Below, piece by piece: positions 17,279-25,809 of a stretch of DNA of 64,000 nucleotides (its first letter is position 1; the number at the start of each line of letters is the position of its first letter). Where the stretch lies: NCBI RefSeq assembly GCF_041224415.1, contig NZ_JBGFFE010000001.1:1-64000 (forward strand), written 5' to 3'. The DNA comes from Clostridium_B lapidicellarium. GTDB taxonomy: Bacteria; Bacillota; Clostridia; Clostridiales; Clostridiaceae. Made by a program: the position numbers and the translations under genes. The notes beneath the pieces were generated by a model that saw only the letters and a program-made list of their open reading frames with translations, ran no database searches and was not told the origin of the DNA.

Positions 17279-17563
17279 TTAGTCACCCAAACCCTTATTC
17301 AATATTTTTTTTGCCAGCTCTAAAGTGTCCTGACTTATATAATCTACAACTTCCACCTCTTTCACCTGTTCGATTTTTAATTTCAAAGAAGTTTCAATCA
17401 CATTTTTAACAGTATCCCTGGATAAGGCACAATTGCTGCACTGCCCCAAAAGTCTGACTTTAACCACTCCATCTTTCACTCCAACAAGCTGGATATCACC
17501 ATTATGACTATTTAAATAAGGTCTTATGCTTTTATCAATTACCTCCATTATTTTTTTCTTCAT
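17279..17563 (-). CDS. NifU C-terminal-domain Fe-S scaffold protein
   Basis: A 94-residue protein covering just the NifU/Nfu C-terminal domain. It shows the opening IDKSIRPYLNSHNGDIQLVGV and the cluster-binding pair CSNC (the family CxxC), followed by a helix VKNVIETSLK. ATG 17563 follows GAGGTG and is preferred over 17605. Nfu domains hand [4Fe-4S] clusters to client enzymes; 4-hydroxybutyryl-CoA dehydratase encoded 58 bp upstream needs such a cluster, so it is the likely client. Confidence 0.85.
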   Translation of the reverse strand: MKKKIMEVIDKSIRPYLNSHNGDIQLVGVKDGVVKVRLLGQCSNCALSRDTVKNVIETSLKLKIEQVKEVEVVDYISQDTLELAKKILNKGLGD

Positions 17564-17621
17564 AAATGCAGCACCTCGCCATTTTACGTATGGGGTGAAA
17601 ATCACCCCATTTTCATATTTA

Positions 17622-19076
17622 CTATTCTTCTATCCTTGCTATGGCTTTTGCCAGTGATTTCTTCTGGCCCAGATTTCCCTGTCTCGATATCATTATTCTC
17701 TGTGCCTGCGGCGAACCTGCTCCATGCATTGACTCAGTCCTATAGCCCACTGCTGCAGTACCAAGGCTCAAGTTTTCTATAAGCCTAAGTATTTTCATTC
17801 TGTTCTCCACAGGAACAGATGCAGTTCCCACCAGATACTTCTTTACATATTTTCCTACTTCACGATTTTTATAATCCTTTTCCGAAGGCATTGTTACCAT
17901 AAGGCCTCCTGCTATATCTTCCGCCAGTCTTACAATTTCATAGGGAAATCTTGTTACATTCTGCTTACATACATTTGCAAGCAGCAAATCTATTTGATAG
18001 TTACCTGCTTTTGTAGGATATCCCTCGGATGAACAGGCAATTCCACATGCATATAATGTCTCATTTAAATGCATCATTTCTATCAATTTGTCCTTTATAT
18101 GTGATGCTCTAGGCACTCCATTATATTCAGCAGCCAGTGCGGCAGCCCCTATAAGTACATCTCCCACTCCCACTTTACAACCGCCGTAGCTCTGCCTGTG
18201 ATATCCTGCAAACCTTTCCACAAGCATACCCGCATATTCAGTCTCACCATTTAAAAATATCCTGTCGTTTGGAACAAATACATTATCAAATACTGTAAGT
18301 GCTTCTACACCGCCAAAATTCTTATTGCCTACATCAATGTCAGCATCTTTCTCCAGTTTCCTAGTATCACAGGACTGCCTCCCAATTATCATGGTTATCC
18401 CCTTTGTGTCAGTAGGCACCGCAAAAGATATTGCATAATCCTTATCCTCAGGTTTCATAGCCTGTGTAGGCATTACAAGCACTTCGTGAGAATTGCAGAT
18501 TCCTGTCTGGTGGGCTTTTGCCCCTCTAACTACAACCCCGTCCGGTCTTCTTTCCACGACTCTCAAATACAAATCCGGATCAACTTGTTTGCTCGGAGAT
18601 AATCCTCTATCTCCCTTGGGATCTGTCATTGCACCATCAACTGTAAGATCCTTGTCCTGAACATATGCCAGATATTTTTTGAAATTTTCAAAATAATTGG
18701 TATTGTACTGTTTGTCTATCTCAAAAGTAGTGCTGTATACTGCATTAAAAGCATCCATTCCAACACATCTTTGGAAACAGGCAGCAGTTTTCTGCCCGCA
18801 TAGTCTCTGCATTTTTACCTTCTTTACCAGATCTTCGGCACTTTGATGTAAATGAGTGAACCTGTTTACTTTTTTACCTGTTATATTTGACTTTGCCGTC
18901 ATAAGATCTTCATACTCCGGCTGCTGGGCCAGATCATAAGTCATCTTAACAGAATTAAGAGATGGACGAATTACAGGATTATCTACGGGGCTTTCCACCT
19001 TTTTCCCCAGATAATAAACGTTTAACTTTAGTTTACGCAAACTTTCCACATATTCTTCTCCTGTCATTAAAGACAT
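17622..19076 (-). CDS. abfD: 4-hydroxybutyryl-CoA dehydratase / vinylacetyl-CoA isomerase
   Basis: A 484-residue FAD and [4Fe-4S] enzyme that dehydrates 4-hydroxybutyryl-CoA to crotonyl-CoA by a radical route. The cluster ligands known from C. aminobutyricum (Cys99, Cys103, His292, Cys299) correspond to Cys100 and Cys104 (AACFQRC) and to His293 and Cys300 (HRQSYGGC). Other hallmarks are GAMTDPKGDRG, AKAHQTG and the C-terminal GAGSPQAQRIMI. Three in-frame ATGs exist; 19076 is best because AAAGGA sits 9 nt before it, and it aligns with the family N-terminus. It is the first gene after a -24/-12 promoter and feeds crotonyl-CoA into butyrate-type metabolism. Confidence 0.96.
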   Translation of the reverse strand: MSLMTGEEYVESLRKLKLNVYYLGKKVESPVDNPVIRPSLNSVKMTYDLAQQPEYEDLMTAKSNITGKKVNRFTHLHQSAEDLVKKVKMQRLCGQKTAACFQRCVGMDAFNAVYSTTFEIDKQYNTNYFENFKKYLAYVQDKDLTVDGAMTDPKGDRGLSPSKQVDPDLYLRVVERRPDGVVVRGAKAHQTGICNSHEVLVMPTQAMKPEDKDYAISFAVPTDTKGITMIIGRQSCDTRKLEKDADIDVGNKNFGGVEALTVFDNVFVPNDRIFLNGETEYAGMLVERFAGYHRQSYGGCKVGVGDVLIGAAALAAEYNGVPRASHIKDKLIEMMHLNETLYACGIACSSEGYPTKAGNYQIDLLLANVCKQNVTRFPYEIVRLAEDIAGGLMVTMPSEKDYKNREVGKYVKKYLVGTASVPVENRMKILRLIENLSLGTAAVGYRTESMHGAGSPQAQRIMISRQGNLGQKKSLAKAIARIEE

Positions 19077-19135
19077 TGCAATCATTCCTTTCATTTCATA
19101 TAGATATAATTTTTTTACTTACACAATCATATTCA

Positions 19136-19152
19136 AGCAATTTTGATACCAA
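19136..19152 (-). promoter_or_regulatory. Sigma-54 (-24/-12) promoter of the abfD operon
   Basis: The minus strand reads TTGGTATCAAAATTGCT. GG and GC are separated exactly as in the RpoN consensus TTGGCAC-N5-TTGCT, giving a start near 19125, about 50 nt before abfD. A sigma-54 activator gene lies directly upstream. Confidence 0.7.
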
Positions 19153-19251
19153 TTCTCTATACAAAATATAAAAAATTCATATAGCCCTTAATTAAAGACA
19201 ATTACAGAACCATATGAATTTTGTATTATAAAAACACTACAATTGTATTTA

Positions 19252-19323
19252 TTGCATAATCGCAACATTATTTTTTTACTTACGCAGTTTATTAAATATA
19301 TCTCTTATTTGCATAATTGCAAC
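19252..19323. promoter_or_regulatory. Two upstream activator sites for the sigma-54 regulator
   Basis: TTGCATAATCGCAAC (19252-19266) and TTGCATAATTGCAAC (19309-19323) are near-identical, imperfectly palindromic (TTGCA-N4-TGCAA) and 57 bp apart. They lie 100-190 bp upstream of the -24/-12 promoter, the usual place for enhancer sites bound by a Fis-type helix-turn-helix. Confidence 0.65.
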
Positions 19324-19328
19324 TGATT

Positions 19329-20774
19329 TCATTTTTGCAACATATATTTATTTCTGTATCTCTTTCTCTTTCTAACTAAAGTGGAAGCATTTATTCCAAG
19401 TTCCTTTGCCGCATCCCTTACATTTCCATGCTCTCTAAAAGCACTTTCTATCATGGATTCTTCTAAATTTTCAACTGCATCCCTTAGATTTAAGTGATTC
19501 TTTATCATATCGGTTTCAAATTTGCTGCTGTCCCAAACTTCCCTTATAGGCAAATCACTTCTAAGTATCTTATCCCTTGAGGTCATAATTATGACTCTCT
19601 CTATTATATTTTTTAATTCCCTGACATTTCCCGGCCACCTGTATTCCTTTAAGGAGTCCACTGCAGCACCGGTTATAATCTTATCAAAATTATATTTTTT
19701 ATTAAATACACCCATAAAATAGTTTATAAGAGGTTCAATATCGCCCCTTCTTTCCCTGAGTGGTAGAATTGTAATAGGTACTACATCCAACCTATAGTAC
19801 AGATCCTTTCTGAATTTCTTTTCAGCAACCATTTTTCCCAAATTTCTGTTAGTTGCGGCAATCACCCTTATATCGATTTCAATAGTATCAGTACCGCCAA
19901 CTCTTCTAATCTCCCCTTCCTGAAGCACCCTCAAGAGTTTCACCTGCATATCCAGACTGAGTTCACCGATTTCATCCAAGAAAACCGTACCTTCGTCAGC
20001 TAATTCAAAAAGACCCATCTTCCCTTCCTTGCTTGCACCTGTAAACGATCCTTTCTCGTAGCCAAAAAATTCTGATTCTATAAGGTTACGAGGTATAGAA
20101 CTGCAGTCTATTTTTATAAAATTCTTATTGCTTCTCCTGCTGTTTTTATGTATATATTTAGCTACTTTTTCCTTGCCAACTCCAGTTTCCCCCAGCAAAA
20201 GCACAGTGGTATCTACTTTTGCAACTTTCTTTGCCATATTGAGTGTATTGATCATCTTTTCATCTTTCACTATAATATCCGAACACTCAAGAATCTGCTG
20301 TCTCATTGCTTCCAGTTGCAAATGATATCTTCCCATGATCTCCCTGTTCTTTTCCAGCTGCTCCTTCAATTCATAGAGTTCCGTGACATTTCTCACATTT
20401 GTAACCACCATGGTTATCTCACCGTCTTCGTTGAATATGGGACTGCTAGAAACCAATACCGTCTTGCCTGTTTTAAACTTCTGTTCGATTGTAACATTTT
20501 TTCTGCTGTTCAACACCATAAGTGTCCCTGATTTGGATATATAATTATTTTTTTCCAGATATCTCATATTTTTACCGAGCATTTCGTTTTTTCTCATTCC
20601 GGTGATTCTCTCATAGGACTTATTCAGAAATATGGTATTTGCATTTCCATCTGTTATATATATCCCGTCGTAGGAGCTTTCAATAACTTGATATAACTGT
20701 CTTATTCTGGATTTCAAAAATTTTACGTCTCCTTTCAGCAAATTATCAAAGCTTACCAGTTCTTCATCCTTCAT
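19329..20774 (-). CDS. Sigma-54-dependent transcriptional activator with PAS sensor
   Basis: A 481-residue enhancer-binding protein. A PAS domain (about 25-135) with GIYITDGNANTIFLNKSYERITG is followed by a short coiled linker and the AAA+ domain: Walker A GETGVGKE (195-202), the sigma-54-contacting loop GSFTGA (242-247, a variant of GAFTGA), Walker B VFLDEIG (264-270) and WPGNVRELKN. A Fis-type helix-turn-helix (GNVRDAAKELGINASTLVRKRKRY) ends the protein. The gene sits between two operons that both have -24/-12 promoters and related upstream sites, so it probably activates both in response to a small ligand or redox signal seen by PAS. Confidence 0.93.
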   Translation of the reverse strand: MKDEELVSFDNLLKGDVKFLKSRIRQLYQVIESSYDGIYITDGNANTIFLNKSYERITGMRKNEMLGKNMRYLEKNNYISKSGTLMVLNSRKNVTIEQKFKTGKTVLVSSSPIFNEDGEITMVVTNVRNVTELYELKEQLEKNREIMGRYHLQLEAMRQQILECSDIIVKDEKMINTLNMAKKVAKVDTTVLLLGETGVGKEKVAKYIHKNSRRSNKNFIKIDCSSIPRNLIESEFFGYEKGSFTGASKEGKMGLFELADEGTVFLDEIGELSLDMQVKLLRVLQEGEIRRVGGTDTIEIDIRVIAATNRNLGKMVAEKKFRKDLYYRLDVVPITILPLRERRGDIEPLINYFMGVFNKKYNFDKIITGAAVDSLKEYRWPGNVRELKNIIERVIIMTSRDKILRSDLPIREVWDSSKFETDMIKNHLNLRDAVENLEESMIESAFREHGNVRDAAKELGINASTLVRKRKRYRNKYMLQK

Positions 20775-20805
20775 GAAATAAACCCCCTTTTAAAATCATA
20801 TAACA

Positions 20806-20954
20806 TCAAGTGATTCTTAGGCTCAGGCGAAGTTTGCTAAATAAGTAATACTTTTTCTCCACCTGAACATTAAAAGAACTTATCCAGGCGCGTAGCAGTG
20901 CTTATCTCCCACTCTGAGAAGCTGGGAGTATTAGCAATGGTAGCGTTCGGATAA
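20806..20954. repeat. Structured intergenic element, possible dispersed repeat or small RNA
   Basis: The 299-bp gap between the activator and the MaoC gene holds no ORF but much pairing. TTATCC (20880-20885) pairs with GGATAA (20949-20954); inside, GCT and AGC flank the hairpin CTCCCA (20906-20911)/TGGGAG (20923-20928). To the left TCAGGCGAAG and CTCCACCTGA form an imperfect arm pair around the palindrome AAGTAATACTT. The left edge (AAGTGATTCTTAG, 20808-20820) recurs near 43868 on the other strand. Confidence 0.5.
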
Positions 20955-21073
20955 AATATAAGTAGATGTGCAGTACTCCACATAAAAAATCATATCATAA
21001 ATTCAACCATTTTTATGATAAAAAGCATCTGTAAATTCTGGTTTTTAAAACATCAATAACGTATTTTAATAAT

Positions 21074-21493
21074 TTATGCTATTGACGGCGGCATGACAAA
21101 AGCTTCACCTGTCAAGACCCTATGGCCTTTTGAATTAGTACAGGTAGTTTTAAGTTTCACTATATTTTCATTTTTGTATATTTTCAAAACCTCCACTTCC
21201 GCTTTTATGGTATCTCCAAAATACACAGGCAAATTGAATTTTGAGTTTTGACTCAGATAAATAGTACCTGGTCCTGGAAGATACATTCCTATACAGGCAG
21301 ATAAATATCCAGCTATAAGTGCTCCATGTGCTATTCTTTTTCTGAACACCTCCTTGCATTTTTTTTCATCTACATGGAGTGGATTGAAATCCCCCGTTAT
21401 TTCAGCAAACGAATATACGTCATCTTCAGATACAATCTTTTCAAAACAGGCTCTGTCCCCAATCTTCAATTCATCAATTGTCAATCCTCTCAT
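21074..21493 (-). CDS. MaoC-like (R)-specific enoyl-CoA hydratase
   Basis: A 139-residue hot-dog fold protein. The hydratase motif FAEITGDFNPLHVD (about 29-42) supplies the catalytic Asp/His pair, and RIAHGALIAGYLSACIG follows as in PhaJ enzymes. It would add water to an enoyl-CoA such as crotonyl-CoA to give the (R)-3-hydroxy ester. ATG 21493 is chosen over TTG 21502 because GGGAGG is 9 nt upstream. A hairpin with T-run separates it from the luxC-like gene, so it may be expressed at a lower level or independently. Confidence 0.85.
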   Translation of the reverse strand: MRGLTIDELKIGDRACFEKIVSEDDVYSFAEITGDFNPLHVDEKKCKEVFRKRIAHGALIAGYLSACIGMYLPGPGTIYLSQNSKFNLPVYFGDTIKAEVEVLKIYKNENIVKLKTTCTNSKGHRVLTGEAFVMPPSIA

Positions 21494-21513
21494 ATAATAC
21501 AACCTCCCTTATA

Positions 21514-21549
21514 TAAAAAAGTCAGGAGCCTCACTTTAAAGGTCTCCTG
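21514..21549 (-). terminator. Intra-operon terminator or attenuator between luxC-like and maoC genes
   Basis: On the minus strand CAGGAGACCT and AGGCTCCTG form a stem followed by ACTTTTTTATAT. It lies in the 76-bp gap before the MaoC start and would reduce or stop read-through. Confidence 0.65.
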
Positions 21550-21569
21550 CCGGCAATCCTAAAATCTAT

Positions 21570-22859
21570 CTAAATATTTAGACTACACCACAATACAAGT
21601 TCATTTATCATAAAACATCCATCCCAGGGAGAATCATAATTATTCATGGCTCCAAAACCCACTACTCTATTCACACCTGCCGATGTAGCCATACCTGCAA
21701 ATTTAAAAAGTTTGTCTTTGTCATCAATGGCATAGCCTATAGTCTGTATTCTGCGGGTAATCAAATCCTTTACATCAAATATGCTGTTTACCTGTTTTAC
21801 AAAAATGCATCTTCCCCCTACAGGCTCTTCTAATTTTACTTCATCATCAATTAAAATAGTATATTCCAATCCACCGCTGCAGCAAATGTCTCTGGTCAAA
21901 TCGAGGCTGTACATCCCCCTCTTGTTAAGAATTTCTGCGCAGGTATTTTCATCTAGAATATTTTTATACCTTTTACCTATTTTTTGAAAAGATCTTTCAA
22001 GTACTTTGACAATATGTTTCAAAGGGATATTACTTTTTTCTATAAAAAGTACATTAGGTGAAGAACAGGCTTTCTGTCCAAACAAAACTACATCCGTTAC
22101 AAATTTGTTTATATATTCACTGCAGCTGTCACTTTCAACAGCATATCTATCAAATACGGCAAAAGAATATTTTGGTCCAAAAACTATATCCTTGCAGGTG
22201 GTCTTTTTAGGAAGCGAAGTAATATGATTCACTGCACTTTCTCCCCCCCATATAATTCTTGAATCTGCAGCAGCCGACATGTATTTATTCAACGATTCAT
22301 CTTCTCTAGGGAAATATACCAGAGATATGTTTTTCAACATGTTTTCAGAAGAATATATTTTTCCATTATAAATTACCTCTATATTTTCCAAAGGTTTCAA
22401 CAATCTCAAAACTATAGAAATGCTTTTTTTAGGCAGTCTCACAAGATTTGAATTCTTAGCTATAAGCGACTGAAAAACTGAATAGACAGCAAGAGTAGGT
22501 ACATTTCCTGCAATCCAGTGGCAGATGATTCCTCTCCCCTGGGCTCTTATGAATCTACCGCTACCTATGGGAACAAATTCATTTAAATATTTTTTATCCT
22601 TCAAATTGATTTCTATCAATTTTTCTATATTTGATTTTCTAAAATAGAACGAAAGATAAGTTGTCCCTGTAATTTTAAGAAGCTGTTTATCTCTAGACAA
22701 CCTTTTGCTGTATTCGTCCAATATGAGAATAACAGCTTCCACCGGCATTGAATTTAACAGTTTTACATTTTCTTTTAAAATATTTTCTATTTCATCAAAT
22801 CCACTAAAAACTTTTTTCACTTCATAAAAGGATCCATCCAGCAGATAACAATCTATCAT
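21570..22859 (-). CDS. LuxC-like NADPH-dependent acyl-CoA reductase
   Basis: A 429-residue protein of the LuxC (acyl-CoA reductase, aldehyde dehydrogenase-like) family. LuxC forms an acyl-cysteine and reduces it to an aldehyde. The likely catalytic cysteine is Cys265 in FGQKACSSPNVLF; other family features are HWIAGNVPTLAVYS near 114-127 and a C-terminal GFGAMNNYDSPWDG. Its ATG overlaps the LuxE-like stop (ATGA). No luxA, luxB or luxD is near, so this is not a light system; the acyl substrate probably comes from the ligase, ACP and LuxE-like protein encoded upstream. Confidence 0.85.
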   Translation of the reverse strand: MIDCYLLDGSFYEVKKVFSGFDEIENILKENVKLLNSMPVEAVILILDEYSKRLSRDKQLLKITGTTYLSFYFRKSNIEKLIEINLKDKKYLNEFVPIGSGRFIRAQGRGIICHWIAGNVPTLAVYSVFQSLIAKNSNLVRLPKKSISIVLRLLKPLENIEVIYNGKIYSSENMLKNISLVYFPREDESLNKYMSAAADSRIIWGGESAVNHITSLPKKTTCKDIVFGPKYSFAVFDRYAVESDSCSEYINKFVTDVVLFGQKACSSPNVLFIEKSNIPLKHIVKVLERSFQKIGKRYKNILDENTCAEILNKRGMYSLDLTRDICCSGGLEYTILIDDEVKLEEPVGGRCIFVKQVNSIFDVKDLITRRIQTIGYAIDDKDKLFKFAGMATSAGVNRVVGFGAMNNYDSPWDGCFMINELVLWCSLNI

Positions 22860-23968
22860 TTAACGGCCCTCCTTTCTGCAAATGTATCTCCACAGCCCCT
22901 GATTTCAGTTTTCTCCATTCTGGACTTGAATTTAAAATATTTGCCCCGTCTTCCACATCTGCAATCGTCAATACCCATAAATTCTCCTACATCTTCCGTT
23001 AAAATACCCTGTGAAGGATAGCTGGAGCCCAAAATACTCATGACCTCTATAATTCCACTCTGGCCGATCTCCACTTCTTTCAAGGTATTAAAGTCTCTTA
23101 TTATAACATCTGCGAAATCCGGTATATGTTTATACCCATATTCACAATCTACAAATACCACTCCCAGTTGTTCCACCATACCATAAAAATCCAGTATATT
23201 TTTTTCTTCGGTCCCAAAGACCTCTGCTGTCCTTCCATTAAATTCCTCTTTTCCAACACTTTCAGAAACAAGTTTTTTCCACCCGCCGCTGTGAAGAAGT
23301 TTCATTTTAGGAAGAGACAAACTAATATTTCTCTTCTTCAATTCTTTTACAAATTTACTCCATATTATATAGGTAAATCCATATACCAATACTTCTTTGT
23401 CTCTATTTTCATTTTCAAATTTTTTCAATCTGGATAAATTTATTCCCAAATTTTCACCTTTTCTATCCATAGCATAAGTTATACTGCTGGCAAAACTGCT
23501 GATTCCTCTAATGGCTGCTCCTCTCGCACTCAATACATCACTTTTTCTATTTACGGCTTCCGTATCCAGGATCAGAAGAGGCCTTCTACTTTTCCCAATA
23601 AAATTCTTTAAAGTATTTACAAGACCCTGAGTCTGCCTTATCGATGTAATTTTATCCAGATATATCTTGCTGGGAATTCCGGAAGTAGTGGAACTGGAAT
23701 TTAAAATTCTTATTACATCTTCATTGCTGCAGGTCAAAAGATCGAATTTTTTGAACATGTTTACCGGAATGAACGGAACTTCTGAAAGTCTTGAAATTTT
23801 TGGAATATTTACAGAGAATTTTTTGTACATACTGCTTATATTGGGACTGATTTGGTTGGACTCAAGCTGTTTTTTGATTATATCGAGCAGTATACCTCCC
23901 TTCTTTTCCTGAGGTACTTTAAATTGATTGCCCAACACTATGTTTTGTATCAAATGGTCTATTTCCAC
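22856..23968 (-). CDS. LuxE-like acyl-protein synthetase
   Basis: A 370-residue adenylate-forming protein of the LuxE group, which activates an acyl group with ATP and passes it to a partner reductase. Seen motifs are SSSTTSGIPSKIYLD (about 91-105, the P-loop-like segment), MKLLHSGGWKKL near residue 222-233 and a C-terminal cysteine-containing DDCRCGRRGKYF. It starts with GTG 23968 after AGGTGAA, 25 bp after the ligase gene. Adjacent LuxC-like reductase makes the pair complete. The real acyl donor may be the ACP of this operon. Confidence 0.85.
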   Translation of the reverse strand: MEIDHLIQNIVLGNQFKVPQEKKGGILLDIIKKQLESNQISPNISSMYKKFSVNIPKISRLSEVPFIPVNMFKKFDLLTCSNEDVIRILNSSSTTSGIPSKIYLDKITSIRQTQGLVNTLKNFIGKSRRPLLILDTEAVNRKSDVLSARGAAIRGISSFASSITYAMDRKGENLGINLSRLKKFENENRDKEVLVYGFTYIIWSKFVKELKKRNISLSLPKMKLLHSGGWKKLVSESVGKEEFNGRTAEVFGTEEKNILDFYGMVEQLGVVFVDCEYGYKHIPDFADVIIRDFNTLKEVEIGQSGIIEVMSILGSSYPSQGILTEDVGEFMGIDDCRCGRRGKYFKFKSRMEKTEIRGCGDTFAERRAVK

Positions 23969-23993
23969 ATATATTCACCTGCCTTGTTTTATC

Positions 23994-25463
23994 TTACATA
24001 TTCTTCAGATTTTTAAGCAGTACTTTACCTGATGAATTTTTAGGAAGTGACGGCAAAAACTGTACATATTTGGGTACCTTATACCTTGGAAGCCTTTCCA
24101 TACAGTAATCCACTATATATTTTGAATCTATGCCGCTGTTACTATCTTTTAAAACTACAAAAGCCTTTACTGCCTCACCTAAAATATCATCCTCAACCCC
24201 TATGACAGCACATTCCACAACCTGTTTTATACCACATATGGTATTTTCAATCTCCCTGGGGCTTATCCTGTTTCCGGCACATTTTATTATATTCTTCTCT
24301 CTGGAAACCACGAATATATATCCATCCCCATCTTTAAAGGCCAAATCACCTGTATACAAAATACCGTCCCTAAGCACTTTTTTTGTTTCCACTTCATCAT
24401 TAAAATACCCTTTCATCACATTTCCGCCTTTAGCGGCTATTTCTCCCACTTCTCCTATTTCAGCTGGAAGGCCCTTCTTACTTAGGATCATTAATTCCGT
24501 ACCCGGAATCCCTTTTCCTATAGAACCCAGCTTGTTTTTAATCTGAGAAGGCGGAAGATATGACAACCTGGCTGTAGCCTCAGTCTGCCCATACATAATG
24601 TATATGTCCACTCCCTTAAGAGCCTCATACAATTCCACTATAAATACCTCCGGGAGCCTTCCTCCAGCCTGTGTTACATACCTTAGCGACGGCATTTTGG
24701 CATTTTTAAAATCAGTCATTCTCAACAATATCTGGTAAGTGCTCGGAACCCCTGCAAAACCAGTGCAGCTATATTTCTCTATGTCCTCTATGACAGTTTG
24801 GGGAAACATAAACCTATTGTTTATTACAATGCTTCCGCCGCATCTAAAATGTGTATTCAAAAGAGATGTCCCATAGCAGTAATAAAAAGGAAGCACAACC
24901 TCTATCCTGTCTTTTTCAGTCAAATGCAAATATTCCACAATAGAATTGGTATTATACATCAAATTGTAATGCGTGAGCATGACACCTTTCGGTTTTGAAG
25001 TAGAGCCCGATGTGAACATAATAAGTGCTGTATCTTTTTTTACATCTATGGAATCACCTGAACCAAGCTCATTTTCACTTGTTCCCATGCTTTCTTCGCT
25101 GTATAAAATTGTGTCATTACAAATCAATTTTTTTATCCTGGTTTCATATTTCTTCTGGCAAAAGATTATTTTTATTTTTAAAATATCTATAATATATTTC
25201 ACATCGTCTTCAGACATACTGGGATTGATCGGAACACATACACTCCCATTTTTAATTATTCCAAAATAAGTTTCTATAAAAAAAACAGAATTATCAGAAA
25301 TAACAAGTATGCTATCTTTCTTTGAACATTTATTTTTATTAAGCAAATTGGATACATAATTTATACTGTGGTAAACCTTCTCATAGCTAATGCTTCTGCC
25401 ATATATTAATGCAGTTTTCTTTAAATACCTGGATTTTTCAAACACATAATCCGTAAATGTCAT
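23994..25463 (-). CDS. AMP-dependent acyl ligase
   Basis: A 489-residue ANL-superfamily adenylating enzyme. Core motifs are MFTSGSTSKPKGVMLTHYN (A3), YGQTEATAR (A5), YTGDLAFKDGDGYIFVVSREKNIIK (A7/A8) and a C-terminal lysine in KNSSGKVLLKNL (A10). It is encoded between the ACP (ATGA overlap) and the LuxE-like protein, so loading of a carboxylate onto the phosphopantetheine arm of that ACP, or onto CoA, is likely. The pocket residues do not let me name the acid. Confidence 0.88.
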   Translation of the reverse strand: MTFTDYVFEKSRYLKKTALIYGRSISYEKVYHSINYVSNLLNKNKCSKKDSILVISDNSVFFIETYFGIIKNGSVCVPINPSMSEDDVKYIIDILKIKIIFCQKKYETRIKKLICNDTILYSEESMGTSENELGSGDSIDVKKDTALIMFTSGSTSKPKGVMLTHYNLMYNTNSIVEYLHLTEKDRIEVVLPFYYCYGTSLLNTHFRCGGSIVINNRFMFPQTVIEDIEKYSCTGFAGVPSTYQILLRMTDFKNAKMPSLRYVTQAGGRLPEVFIVELYEALKGVDIYIMYGQTEATARLSYLPPSQIKNKLGSIGKGIPGTELMILSKKGLPAEIGEVGEIAAKGGNVMKGYFNDEVETKKVLRDGILYTGDLAFKDGDGYIFVVSREKNIIKCAGNRISPREIENTICGIKQVVECAVIGVEDDILGEAVKAFVVLKDSNSGIDSKYIVDYCMERLPRYKVPKYVQFLPSLPKNSSGKVLLKNLKNM

Positions 25464-25702
25464 AGTTTCACCCCATACTTTTTCAATATCTTTTTAATAT
25501 CTCCAATAGTATACATTCTGGATATGTCAACCACATCAAAATTTACTCCGAATTCATCTCCCAATGCTGTAACCAGCTCCATGTGTGCCAATGAATCCCA
25601 ATCTTTTATTTCATCTGGTCCCATTTCATCCTTAATATTCTTTACATTCTTTATATTTAAAGTATCACAAATTATATTTTTGAATTTATCTAAATTATTC
25701 AT
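25460..25702 (-). CDS. Acyl carrier protein
   Basis: An 80-residue carrier protein with the phosphopantetheine attachment motif DWDSLAHMELV, modified serine Ser37. It is distinct from fatty-acid AcpP, which has DSLDTVE; it resembles stand-alone carriers that partner AMP-ligases. Of three in-frame ATGs the one at 25702 has GGAGGG 7 nt upstream and is chosen. It is the first gene after a -24/-12 promoter and overlaps the ligase gene by 4 bases. Confidence 0.88.
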   Translation of the reverse strand: MNNLDKFKNIICDTLNIKNVKNIKDEMGPDEIKDWDSLAHMELVTALGDEFGVNFDVVDISRMYTIGDIKKILKKYGVKL

Positions 25703-25741
25703 AATCATACCCTCCATTTCTCCATGTATTTTTTATGAGAA

Positions 25742-25758
25742 AGCAACTATCATACCAC
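25742..25758 (-). promoter_or_regulatory. Sigma-54 (-24/-12) promoter of the ACP-ligase-LuxEC operon
   Basis: The minus strand reads GTGGTATGATAGTTGCT, with TGG and TTGCT at consensus spacing (8 nt between GG and TTGC). The start would be near 25731, about 30 nt before the ACP start codon. It resembles the promoter in front of abfD (shared GGTAT and TTGCT). Confidence 0.65.
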
Positions 25759-25809
25759 CGGTTAAACATTCCTATACCAAGTGATTGCAGATATTTTCCA
25801 TATACTGTT

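Noticed and set aside
17622..19076. 4-hydroxyphenylacetate 3-monooxygenase
   Set aside because: AbfD belongs to the same broad family, but the four Fe-S ligands and the near-identical AbfD signatures decide for the dehydratase.
21570..23968. Bioluminescence (lux) operon
   Set aside because: Only LuxC- and LuxE-type genes are present; luxA, luxB and luxD are absent, so only acyl reduction is supported.
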